From an uncultured Lachnospiraceae bacterium (GTDB lineage: Bacteria; Bacillota_A; Clostridia; Lachnospirales; Lachnospiraceae): a stretch of DNA of 6,585 bases. The position numbers were made by a program, and so were the translations under genes. Positions within the stretch are counted from its first letter, which is position 1. Every line of letters begins with the position of its first letter. A model generated the notes under the pieces. The model saw only the letters and a list, made by a program, of their open reading frames with translations. It was not told the DNA's origin and ran no database searches. The DNA is taken from the NCBI GenBank assembly GCA_905207905.1, contig CAJLNC010000109.1, positions 1-6,585 of the forward strand, written 5' to 3'. Positions 1 through 5,842 of the stretch are shown in pieces.

Positions 1-625
1 CGATGTTGCAAGCTGCTGCACGAGATCTTCTCAGATCGCCTTTTCTCTGCGGTCCATCAAGGATCATCTGATCGCCAGTGTAAGCATGGATGGTACACAT
101 GATACCGGACTCGATGGGCATGTAGTCGTTCAGAGCTTTTGCCATAGGAGCCAGGCAGTTAGTGGTGCAGGAAGCTGCGGAAATAACAGTATCTTCCGGT
201 TTCAGAGTGGTGTGGTTTACATTGTAAACGATGGTGGGCAGATCGTTACCAGCCGGAGCGGAGATAACAACCTTCTTAGCGCCTGCAGTGATATGAGCAG
301 AAGCTTTTTCTTTGGAGGTATAGAAACCAGTACACTCCAGAACTACATCTACACCGATCTCTCCCCAGGGAAGTTCAGCAGCATTAGCCTTTGCGTAGAT
401 TTTGATTTCTTTTCCATCAACAGTGATAGAATCCTCACCAGCTGTTACCGTGTCAGCCAGAGCGTATTTACCCTGAGATGAATCATATTTTAATAAATGA
501 GCCAGCATCTTCGGAGATGTCAAATCGTTGATAGCAACAACCTCGTATCCTTCTGCACCAAACATCTGTCTGAAAGCCAGACGACCGATACGACCGAAAC
601 CATTGATTGCAACTTTTACTGCCAT
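1..625 (-). CDS. gap: Glyceraldehyde-3-phosphate dehydrogenase, type I (partial, C-terminus outside window)
   Basis: This glycolytic enzyme oxidises and phosphorylates glyceraldehyde-3-phosphate to 1,3-bisphosphoglycerate with NAD+, in the cytoplasm. The reverse-strand translation starts [20 protein letters not shown], the Rossmann-fold nucleotide-binding start of GAPDH. Asp34 in the motif AIND fits NAD rather than NADP preference. The catalytic cysteine is Cys153 in SAASCTTN, and the catalytic-pair histidine is His180 in [10 protein letters not shown]. The reading frame is open through 208 codons and leaves at the left edge. The family is about 335-340 residues, so roughly 130 C-terminal residues are missing. 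The start ATG at 623-625 is preceded by a perfect AGGAGG (636-641), 10 bases away, and by a sigma-A promoter. It is divergent from the PHP gene. All key residues present are standard, so the identification is secure. Confidence 0.98.
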   Translation of the reverse strand, partial: MAVKVAINGFGRIGRLAFRQMFGAEGYEVVAINDLTSPKMLAHLLKYDSSQGKYALADTVTAGEDSITVDGKEIKIYAKANAAELPWGEIGVDVVLECTGFYTSKEKASAHITAGAKKVVISAPAGNDLPTIVYNVNHTTLKPEDTVISAASCTTNCLAPMAKALNDYMPIESGIMCTIHAYTGDQMILDGPQRKGDLRRSRAAACNI

Positions 626-635
626 AATTTCAATT

Positions 636-641
636 CCTCCT
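636..641 (-). promoter_or_regulatory. Ribosome binding site of gap
   Basis: A perfect AGGAGG on the minus strand lies 10 bases before the gap ATG. The spacing is slightly long, but no closer alternative exists and the protein start matches the family. Confidence 0.75.
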
Positions 642-711
642 AATGTGAATTTTATTAGTTTCGTCAAGGTGTATAACGGCACAAAAAGCCAAAAACCTCA
701 ACCTACTAAGT

Positions 712-740
712 ATTCTAACCAATTTGTCCCAAAAATTCAA
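712..740 (-). promoter_or_regulatory. Sigma-A promoter of gap
   Basis: Reading the minus strand, a -35 box TTGAAT (735-740) is followed by a 17-base spacer and a -10 box TAGAAT (712-717). The -10 matches consensus at five of six positions and the -35 at four of six. The expected transcript start is near 704-705, giving a leader of about 80 bases before the gap ATG. I saw no strong hairpin or known riboswitch in that leader. This is a prediction from sequence pattern only. Confidence 0.7.
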
Positions 741-819
741 GACCATTTTAAAAAATAGTAGCTTTTTTAACACTTTTATTTTAAACTGAAATCAAATCAT
801 TCCTCAGGGAGGTATTGTT

Positions 820-1629
820 ATGAATATTATTGCGGATTACCATATGCACACGCATTTTTCCGAAGATTCAGAGGCTTCCATGGAATCTATGATCATCGGT
901 TCCATCCAGAAGGGTCTGAAATACATCTGCTTTACAGAACACATGGATCTGGATTATCCTTCCGCCCACGGTACCTTTCAGGCGGATCTGGATGCCTACC
1001 AAAAAGAACTTCTGCCTCTTAAGGCCGCCTATCAGGATACCATCCAGATAGGCCACGGGGTTGAGCTTGGCATGCAGCCTCACCTGGCTTCCAGAAACCG
1101 GGAACTGGCAAAAAAATATCCTTTTGATTTCATCATTGCCTCCATGCATCTTCTCTCCGGTCTGGACGTATACTACCCGGAAGCCTGGGAAGGCCGCCAG
1201 GAGTCCGCAGTGATCATCGACTATTTTAAGGAACTTCTCTTTTGTCTTCAATCTATGGAAGAATACGATACCCTTGGGCATCTGGATTACATCATCCGCT
1301 ACAGCCCCACCCGAAATCAAAATTATTCCTATGAGCTCTACGGAGAGTACGTTGATCCCATTTTGCTGCATCTGATCCGCAACCAGAAATGTCTGGAGGT
1401 CAATGCCGCAGGCCTGAAGTACGGACTGGGCCAGCCAAATCCCGACACCTTTATTTTAAAGCGTTACCGGGAACTGGGCGGCCATCGGATCACCATTGGC
1501 TCGGATGCCCATCAACCGGAGCATATCGCCTATGATTTCTCTGTAGTGCAGAAGCTTCTAAAGTCCCTGGGCTTTGACAGCTACACTGTCTTTCAGAAAA
1601 GGAAACCTATGACCCTGCCTTTGGAGTGA
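820..1629 (+). CDS. hisJ: PHP-domain phosphoesterase, HisJ-type histidinol-phosphatase family
   Basis: This is a metal-dependent phosphatase of the polymerase-and-histidinol-phosphatase (PHP) fold. Characterised HisJ members remove phosphate from L-histidinol phosphate in histidine synthesis. The 269-residue length is normal for the family. Metal-ligand motifs occur in the expected order: His8 and His10 in DYHMHTHFSED, Glu40-His41 in FTEHMD, Glu82 in GVELG, His110 in ASMH, His154 in GHLDY, and Asp229/His231 in GSDAH. The ATG follows AGGGAGG at 7-base spacing. The gene stands alone: it is divergent from gap and convergent with nifU, and no other histidine gene is in the window. The fold and catalytic centre are therefore clear, but the substrate is inferred. 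Clostridia often carry several HisJ-like paralogs, and this one could act on another phosphate ester. The gene symbol is a family-level assignment. Confidence 0.85.
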   Translation: MNIIADYHMHTHFSEDSEASMESMIIGSIQKGLKYICFTEHMDLDYPSAHGTFQADLDAYQKELLPLKAAYQDTIQIGHGVELGMQPHLASRNRELAKKYPFDFIIASMHLLSGLDVYYPEAWEGRQESAVIIDYFKELLFCLQSMEEYDTLGHLDYIIRYSPTRNQNYSYELYGEYVDPILLHLIRNQKCLEVNAAGLKYGLGQPNPDTFILKRYRELGGHRITIGSDAHQPEHIAYDFSVVQKLLKSLGFDSYTVFQKRKPMTLPLE

Positions 1630-1716
1630 GCAGCTTTCAAAAAGGCGATGTTGCAAAACACCTGCGGCGGAACCCTTTCCGTTGAGTTTGCTCCAAAAAA
1701 CAATCGGTTTTCCGGG

Positions 1717-1754
1717 GAAGAACAGGAGAAGGTTTAATACTCCTCCTGTTCTTC
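1717..1754 (-). terminator. 12-bp stem-loop spanning the nifU stop codon
   Basis: A perfect 12-bp inverted repeat, GAAGAACAGGAG (1717-1728) and its complement (1743-1754), encloses a 14-base loop. The nifU stop codon (1734-1736) lies in the loop. In the nifU mRNA the 5' arm is the codons for Glu-Glu-Gln-Glu of the acidic tail. It sits in the convergent junction with the PHP gene, where a terminator is expected. However, there is no U-run directly after the stem: on the minus strand the nearest six-T run is at 1694-1699, 17 bases beyond the stem. It may be a non-canonical terminator or a 3'-end-stabilising hairpin. I am sure of the structure but not of the role. Confidence 0.4.
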
Positions 1755-2177
1755 CTCCTCCCCTTCATGAATATCCGACTTAGGACGCTCCAGCCCTTCT
1801 ATTTTTATATGATGCTTTTCTGCGTAGTCCCACAGCGCCGCATGGATGGCTTCTTCCGCCAGAAGGGAACAGTGTACCTTCACTGGCGGAAGCCCGTCCA
1901 GAGCCTCCATCACTGCCTTATTGGTCACTTCCATGGCCTCCTGAACCGTTTTTCCCTTTACCAGCTCTGTGGCCATACTGCTGGTAGCCACCGCAGCTCC
2001 GCATCCAAAAGTCTTAAATTTGCAGTCTCTGATAATTCCATTTTCATCGATATCTAAATAAATCCGCATAATATCTCCGCACTTTGCGTTTCCTACCGTT
2101 CCCACGCCGCTGGCATTCTCAATCTCGCCTACGTTTCTGGGATTCTGGAAATGATCCATCACTTTCTCACTGTACAT
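1734..2177 (-). CDS. nifU: Fe-S cluster assembly scaffold, NifU/IscU type (NifU N-terminal domain only)
   Basis: This protein is the scaffold on which [2Fe-2S]/[4Fe-4S] clusters are built, using sulfur delivered by the cysteine desulfurase encoded just upstream. The 147-residue protein is the single IscU domain without the C-terminal NFU domain of long NifU. The three ligand cysteines are Cys33 in NAKCGD, Cys59 in FGCGAAVATSS and Cys103 in VHCSLLAEEAI, with the conserved Asp35. The segment LPPVK (96-100) matches the site that the HscA chaperone binds in proteobacterial IscU. The C-terminus after about residue 130 is a variable, very acidic tail rich in Glu. The start ATG follows AAGGAG (2185-2190) by seven bases. 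It is the last gene of the iscR-nifS-nifU operon, 51 bases after nifS, so it is presumably co-regulated by the Rrf2 protein. Confidence 0.96.
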   Translation of the reverse strand: MYSEKVMDHFQNPRNVGEIENASGVGTVGNAKCGDIMRIYLDIDENGIIRDCKFKTFGCGAAVATSSMATELVKGKTVQEAMEVTNKAVMEALDGLPPVKVHCSLLAEEAIHAALWDYAEKHHIKIEGLERPKSDIHEGEEEEQEEY

Positions 2178-2188
2178 AATTCTTCTCC

Positions 2189-2213
2189 TTTTTCCTAGTT
2201 TTTTTTCCTAGTT
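2189..2213. repeat. Tandem 13-base-period repeat in the nifS-nifU spacer
   Basis: The 12-base unit TTTTTCCTAGTT occurs at 2189-2200 and again at 2202-2213 (plus-strand reading), one base apart. On the coding strand this puts two AACTAGGAAAAA copies directly before the nifU ribosome binding site. It probably arose by local slippage. No function is evident. Confidence 0.6.
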
Positions 2214-2228
2214 CTCTATATTCTTTTT

Positions 2229-3416
2229 CTATTCCTGTTTTCCAGCCTTTACAAAATCCTCGTACAGCGGAGACATCTTCCTTAACTGCCCCACGATCCG
2301 TTTGATGGCCTCCACTGTAAAGTCAAGTTCCTCCCTGGTGGTCTCATGATTCAGGGTAAGCCGCAAAGACCCGTGAGCAATCTCATGGGGAAGTCCAATC
2401 GCCAGCAGCACATGAGAGGGATCCAGAGAGCCTGAGGTGCAGGCAGATCCGCTGGAACCGCAAATCCCCTCCATATCCAGCATAATCAGCAGGGATTCTC
2501 CCTCTATAAACTGAAAACTGAAATTAGCATTGTTGGGAAGCCGGTCTTTCGGCGCCCCATTCAATCTGGTATAAGGTACTTCCTTTAAAATGCGTCCAAT
2601 CAGATAATCCCGCAGTTCCCGTTCTCTTTTTGTGCGCTCCTCCATGTTGGAAACTGCCAGCTCCACTGCTTTTTTATAGCCAACGATTCCCGGCACATTT
2701 TCTGTCCCTGCCCGTCTCTTCCTTTCCTGAGCACCCCCATGGATAAATGAACGGATCTTCACGCCTTTGCGGATATACAAAAAACCTATTCCCTTAGGAC
2801 CCTGCAGTTTGTGAGCGCTGGAACTAAGCATATCAATATGAAGCTCATCTACATTGATCGGAAGCTGTCCAAAAGCCTGCACTGCGTCTGTATGAAACAG
2901 GATGCCATTTTCATGAGCAATTTTTCCGATTTCCTGCACCGGCTCTATCGTTCCAATCTCATTGTTGGCAAACATAATAGAAATGAGTATCGTATCCGGT
3001 CGGATCGCCTTCTTTAGTTCTGACAACTTCACCACACCGAATTCGTCCACATCCAAATACGTAATCTCATAGCCCTGCTTTTCCAGATATTCACAGGTAT
3101 GAAGTACCGCATGATGTTCGATCTTTGAAGTAATAATGTGTTTTCCTTTTCCGCCATAAGCCTCTGCTGCCGCTTTGATTGCCCAGTTGTCTGCTTCAGA
3201 GCCGCCTGCAGTAAAATAAATCTCATTCTCCTTTGCACCCAAAGCTTCTGCAATCACCGCCCGGGCCTCGGTGATTGCCTCCTTGCTTTCTCTTCCCAGC
3301 CCGTATATTCCAGAGGCATTTCCATAATGCTCCGTAAAATAAGGAAGCATAGCTTCTACAACTTCCGGCGCCGTTCTGGTGGTAGCGGCGTTGTCAAGAT
3401 ATATCATCTTTCCCAT
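2229..3416 (-). CDS. nifS: Cysteine desulfurase, NifS/IscS family
   Basis: This PLP enzyme converts L-cysteine to L-alanine and holds the sulfur as a persulfide, which it passes to the NifU scaffold. Numbering from the chosen Met, the protein has 395 residues. It shows the family start MIYLDNAATT, His101 in SKIEHHAV (stacks on PLP), Asn152 in NNEIGT, Asp177 and Gln180 in HTDAVQ, the PLP lysine Lys203 in SSSAHKLQGPKG, and the active-site cysteine Cys326 in SSGSACTSGSLDPSHVL. These positions are close to those of E. coli IscS. The start was set at the ATG 3414-3416 because AAGGAG (3425-3430) is eight bases from it but only two from the upstream in-frame ATG at 3420-3422, which would add Met-Lys. 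It is the middle gene of the operon, 23 bases after the Rrf2 gene. Confidence 0.97.
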   Translation of the reverse strand: MGKMIYLDNAATTRTAPEVVEAMLPYFTEHYGNASGIYGLGRESKEAITEARAVIAEALGAKENEIYFTAGGSEADNWAIKAAAEAYGGKGKHIITSKIEHHAVLHTCEYLEKQGYEITYLDVDEFGVVKLSELKKAIRPDTILISIMFANNEIGTIEPVQEIGKIAHENGILFHTDAVQAFGQLPINVDELHIDMLSSSAHKLQGPKGIGFLYIRKGVKIRSFIHGGAQERKRRAGTENVPGIVGYKKAVELAVSNMEERTKRERELRDYLIGRILKEVPYTRLNGAPKDRLPNNANFSFQFIEGESLLIMLDMEGICGSSGSACTSGSLDPSHVLLAIGLPHEIAHGSLRLTLNHETTREELDFTVEAIKRIVGQLRKMSPLYEDFVKAGKQE

Positions 3417-3424
3417 TTTCATCT

Positions 3425-3430
3425 CTCCTT
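3425..3430 (-). promoter_or_regulatory. Ribosome binding site that decides the nifS start
   Basis: AAGGAG on the minus strand lies two bases from the first in-frame ATG (3420-3422), eight from the second (3414-3416) and 17 from the third (3405-3407). Only the second has normal spacing, so translation most likely starts there. Confidence 0.7.
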
Positions 3431-3439
3431 TTTCTTCAT

Positions 3440-3883
3440 TTATGTTTCAGCGGAGCCCTTCTGCTTCATAAGCGCTCTGCTCTCTTTTACCAGGGAATCC
3501 AATGTGATCTCATCCACTGTCCGGGTAATACTCTCATTGACTTTCTTCCATACATATTTCGCCACACACAATTCCCCTGTCTGACACCCGCTCTTTGAAA
3601 GGCCGGGACACTGTACGGCTTCCAGGTTCCCTTCCAAAGCCCGCAGCACATCTCCCACAGAAATCGCTTCTGCCTCTCTGCCTAACCGGTATCCTCCCAG
3701 AGCGCCCCGGCTGCTGGTCACCAGACCTGCTTTTTTCATTTTTGCCATAAGCTGCTCTAAATATGCCTCAGAAATCTCCTGGCGTGCTGCAATACTGCTG
3801 ATGGACACTGCCTCACTCCCGCTGTGAAGAGCCAGATCGATGAGAGCGCGCAATCCATATCTGCTTTTGGTTGACAGCTTCAT
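3440..3883 (-). CDS. iscR: Rrf2-family transcriptional regulator, IscR-like Fe-S sensor
   Basis: This is a winged-helix DNA-binding regulator of the Rrf2 family that probably senses Fe-S cluster supply and controls its own operon. The 147-residue protein begins with the hallmark MKLSTKSRYGLRALIDLA. The helix-turn-helix and wing cover roughly residues 26-68, with YLEQLMAKMKKAGLV as the recognition region and GGYRL in the wing. Glu43 and Gln44 match DNA-contacting positions known in E. coli IscR. Three cysteines, Cys92, Cys100 and Cys106 (C-x7-C-x5-C), are placed like the cluster ligands of IscR. The fourth ligand, a histidine in E. coli, is not obvious here. The ATG follows AGGAGG (3889-3894) by five bases. 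It is the first gene before nifS and nifU. A cysteine-metabolism regulator of CymR type is less likely, because the cluster cysteines are present. Confidence 0.92.
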   Translation of the reverse strand: MKLSTKSRYGLRALIDLALHSGSEAVSISSIAARQEISEAYLEQLMAKMKKAGLVTSSRGALGGYRLGREAEAISVGDVLRALEGNLEAVQCPGLSKSGCQTGELCVAKYVWKKVNESITRTVDEITLDSLVKESRALMKQKGSAET

Positions 3884-3913
3884 TTGATCCTCCTATAATC
3901 CCTACTATTTTAC

Positions 3914-3930
3914 TTTGAATTAATTTGAAT
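3914..3930. promoter_or_regulatory. Candidate operator: 10-bp-period direct repeat over the isc promoter start
   Basis: TTTGAAT occurs at 3914-3920 and again at 3924-3930 (plus-strand reading), exactly one helical turn apart. It overlaps the -10 box and the predicted start site of the isc operon promoter. Rrf2 proteins of IscR type commonly repress their own operon from such a position. Assigning it to this regulator is inference; the site does not match a consensus I can recall with certainty. Confidence 0.4.
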
Positions 3931-3956
3931 ATAACATCGGTTTTTTGTTCTGTCAA
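3928..3956 (-). promoter_or_regulatory. Sigma-A promoter of the iscR-nifS-nifU operon
   Basis: On the minus strand a perfect -35 TTGACA (3951-3956) is followed by a 17-base spacer and a -10 TATATT (3928-3933), five of six to consensus. The transcript start is expected near 3920-3922, about 37-39 bases before the iscR ATG. Such a strong core promoter fits an operon controlled by repression. Confidence 0.85.
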
Positions 3957-3994
3957 GTCCCAAAAGCACATATATTACATTGAACTTCACCTCC

Positions 3995-4000
3995 GGCGGA
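3995..4000 (+). promoter_or_regulatory. Weak ribosome binding site that decides the flippase start
   Basis: GGCGGA, an imperfect Shine-Dalgarno sequence, lies seven bases before the ATG at 4008 but only one base from the in-frame TTG at 4002. The ATG is therefore preferred. I found no convincing plus-strand promoter in the 124-base spacer shared with iscR. Confidence 0.55.
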
Positions 4001-4007
4001 ATTGTAT

Positions 4008-5660
4008 ATGAAAAAGAACACACATCCCCTTATCAGGAGCACTCTCATCCTCACCACAGCAGGTCTTATCAGCAGAATCATCGGATTTTATTATAAGGTA
4101 TTCCTGGCCTCCATGATCGGTGCAGAAGGGATCGGAATTTACCAGATGATCTTTCCCCTCTATGTTCTCTGCGTTTCCCTGTCTTCCTCCGGAATTCAGA
4201 CCGCCATTTCCAGATTTACAGCGGCGTATCTCTCCACCGGCCGTTCCCGGAAAGCCTGGACACTTTTCCGGACTGGTCTTTTGATGGCTCTGGCGGTCTC
4301 CTGCCTGCTGACCTTATTTCTCTACAATTTTTCTGAGCCTGTAGCACTGTACTTTTTAAAAGAAGAACGATGTATTCCCCTTTTACAGCTCATAGCGTTT
4401 GCCATTCCCCTGGAAGCGATCCACACCTGCGCCTCCGGATATTTTCTGGGGCAGCAAAAGCCGGGAGTCCCTGCCTTTACCCAGCTGTTTGAGCAGACCG
4501 TCCGCGTAGGCTCCACCTTCCTGCTCTATCAAATTTTTTTAGAGAAGAAACTGCCCCCTTCTCCCCTGCTGGCCGCAGCCGGACTCTTAGCCGGGGAAGC
4601 GGCAGCAGCTCTGCTCATCCTCACCAGGCTGGCCCTTCAATCTTCGCCTGAAAAAAAAGAAACCGCTCAGATCTCGTTCAAAAAACAGCCGAAAAAGAAA
4701 GACTCCAGCCAGTCCTCCCCTAAAAGCCGGCCTGACAGTCAAAATGCTCCTTTGACTGTCAGAAAAAATCGGTCCCGAATCAGCAGTCTGCCAACGTCAT
4801 CTGCAAAATTTCCAAATCTAACCGCCATCTGCAGCGTGGCAGCCCCCATCAACTTCAACCGCCTGCTGCTCAACCTTCTTCACAGCGCAGAGGCGGCTAT
4901 GATTCCCATGCGGCTGCAGCAATACTACAAAAGCGCAGACCAGGCTCTGGCCTCCTACGGAATATTTACGGGAATGGCCATGCCGCTGATCATGTTTCCC
5001 AGTGCCATCACCAGCTCTTTATCCATGGTACTGCTTCCCTCTGTCTCAGAGGCCAGCGCCTTAAATGACCGAAAAAAAATAGCAGCCACCGTGGAATCCA
5101 CCATGCTGCTCTGTCTCTCTCTTGGCATCACCTTTACCGCTGCCTTCCTGGAATTCGGCCCCTCTATGGGAATACTGCTGTATCAAAATGGACGGGTTGG
5201 TTCGTACCTTACCACCCTGGCCTGGATCTGCCCTTTTTTATATCTGACCGCCACCAACAGCAGTATTCTTCTGGGGCTTGGAAAAACAAAGGCTGTGTTT
5301 GTTCACAATCTCACCGGACAGCTGATTCACTTTATATCTTCCTACCTTCTGATCCCGCCACTTGGGATGCAGGGCTGTCTGATCGGTCTTCTGATCAGCC
5401 AGCTTGCCGCCTCTGTGCTGAGTATGCGGACGCTGAGAAAGGAGGTGCCATTCACCTTTCATGCAGCCTTGTGGATCTTAAGGCCCTCTGTCTGCTGTCT
5501 CTTGGCACAGCTTCTCCTTCGGTTGCTTCAGCGCCTGCTGCCCATTCTCGCTCTCCCAGACCGCTGGATTTCCTTTCTCCTCTCCGGCAGTATCTGGGGG
5601 CTGTTGGTTCTGGTCTTTCATTTCAGCTTTCATTTTTTATTTCATGGGAAGTGCCTATGA
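4008..5660 (+). CDS. SpoVB-like MOP-superfamily flippase (polysaccharide/peptidoglycan-precursor transporter)
   Basis: This integral membrane protein belongs to the MOP (MATE/Wzx/MurJ) superfamily. Relatives flip lipid-linked envelope or spore-cortex precursors across the membrane. The 550-residue protein begins with a SpoVB-like segment, ILTTAGLISRIIGFYYKVFL followed by GAEGIGIYQMIFPLY. Hydrophobic stretches are consistent with about 14 membrane helices, at roughly 11-33, 40-62, 88-107, 124-146, 155-177, 186-210, 272-292, 316-345, 362-382, 399-422, 434-450, 455-473, 484-510 and 521-546. Between helices 6 and 7, residues 211-269 form a Lys/Ser/Gln/Pro-rich hydrophilic insert, which makes the protein about 30 residues longer than B. 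subtilis SpoVB. It is divergent from iscR and convergent with glgA, and ends in a strong terminator. A role in spore cortex synthesis (spoVB) is possible, but clostridia have several paralogs, so no symbol is given. Confidence 0.88.
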   Translation: MKKNTHPLIRSTLILTTAGLISRIIGFYYKVFLASMIGAEGIGIYQMIFPLYVLCVSLSSSGIQTAISRFTAAYLSTGRSRKAWTLFRTGLLMALAVSCLLTLFLYNFSEPVALYFLKEERCIPLLQLIAFAIPLEAIHTCASGYFLGQQKPGVPAFTQLFEQTVRVGSTFLLYQIFLEKKLPPSPLLAAAGLLAGEAAAALLILTRLALQSSPEKKETAQISFKKQPKKKDSSQSSPKSRPDSQNAPLTVRKNRSRISSLPTSSAKFPNLTAICSVAAPINFNRLLLNLLHSAEAAMIPMRLQQYYKSADQALASYGIFTGMAMPLIMFPSAITSSLSMVLLPSVSEASALNDRKKIAATVESTMLLCLSLGITFTAAFLEFGPSMGILLYQNGRVGSYLTTLAWICPFLYLTATNSSILLGLGKTKAVFVHNLTGQLIHFISSYLLIPPLGMQGCLIGLLISQLAASVLSMRTLRKEVPFTFHAALWILRPSVCCLLAQLLLRLLQRLLPILALPDRWISFLLSGSIWGLLVLVFHFSFHFLFHGKCL

Positions 5661-5661
5661 A

Positions 5662-5790
5662 GATTAGGGTACCAAAAGCCCTGATGGAAAAATTCGACGG
5701 TCAAATTGCAAAAAAAGAGCTGCATAAGTGCAGCTCTTTTTTGCAATCGGACAGAAAGCATTCGTTCATAGGGTTTTTGATACCCTAATC
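5662..5790. repeat. 129-bp concentric nested inverted repeat
   Basis: The outer arms, 5662-5682 and 5770-5790, are 21 bases each and complementary at 19 positions, plus one G-U and one C-A pair. The left arm starts GATTAGGGTA. Their centre (5726) coincides with the centre of the inner terminator, so the whole unit is an interrupted palindrome. With a one-base shift the pairing continues imperfectly inward (eight of the next 12 positions). The left arm begins two bases after the flippase stop codon. No flanking target duplication is evident. It could be a MITE-like or palindromic intergenic element, or an elaborated terminator. Confidence 0.75.
5705..5747. terminator. Bidirectional Rho-independent terminator between the flippase gene and glgA
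   Basis: The core is an 8-bp GC-rich stem, GAGCTGCA (5717-5724), loop TAAG, then TGCAGCTC (5729-5736). It is flanked by seven A on the left (5710-5716) and six T on the right (5737-5742), so each strand ends the hairpin in a U-run. Flanking ATTGC/GCAAT bases extend the pairing. It serves two convergent genes and lies 45 bases after the flippase stop. Confidence 0.92.
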
Positions 5791-5842
5791 CTGTAAAATA
5801 AGAAAGCCGTAACTGTCTGTCTTAGATTTCCGATAATCTTCC

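Larger units (their letters stand above)
626..819. other. Divergent intergenic region between gap and the PHP gene
   Basis: This AT-rich gap, the longest without a gene in the window, holds the gap promoter and leader on the minus strand. It also holds the ribosome binding site of the PHP gene, AGGGAGG at 806-812, seven bases before its ATG. A weak plus-strand promoter candidate is TTGTCC (724-729), a 17-base spacer, then TTTAAA (747-752); its boxes are poor and it overlaps the gap promoter on the other strand. Nothing else is recognisable. Confidence 0.5.

Noticed and set aside
86..481. A 131-codon plus-strand open frame
   Set aside because: It is antisense to the clearly conserved gap gene, has no ribosome binding site, and its translation resembles no protein I recognise.
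661..666. TTGACG on the minus strand as a second gap promoter -35 box
   Set aside because: No acceptable -10 box lies 16-18 bases further on, and it would overlap the ribosome binding site.
528..758. A 76-codon plus-strand open frame crossing the gap start and its promoter
   Set aside because: It overlaps the gap 5' end and promoter antisense, and its composition is that of translated AT-rich non-coding DNA.
868..1371. A 167-codon minus-strand open frame
   Set aside because: It lies wholly antisense to the PHP gene, whose metal-binding motifs fix the true frame; it has no supporting start signals.
1646..1656. CGATGTTGCAA shared with the left edge of the window (1-11)
   Set aside because: An 11-base match, one copy lying inside the gap coding sequence, with no extended similarity; chance is sufficient.
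1668..1681. Small hairpin CGGAA-CCCT-TTCCG as a terminator of the PHP gene
   Set aside because: A five-base stem without a following T-run is too weak to call.
3138..3584. A 148-codon plus-strand open frame antisense to nifS and iscR
   Set aside because: Both opposite genes are unmistakable and the translation is a Ser/Phe/Cys-rich shadow with no start signal.
3945..3976. TTGTTC and TATATT as a plus-strand promoter for the flippase gene
   Set aside because: The spacer is 20 bases and the -35 box is poor; not enough to call.
5471..5788. A plus-strand frame overlapping the flippase 3' end and running through the terminator
   Set aside because: It is out of frame with the flippase, covers the terminator hairpin, and ends inside the inverted repeat.
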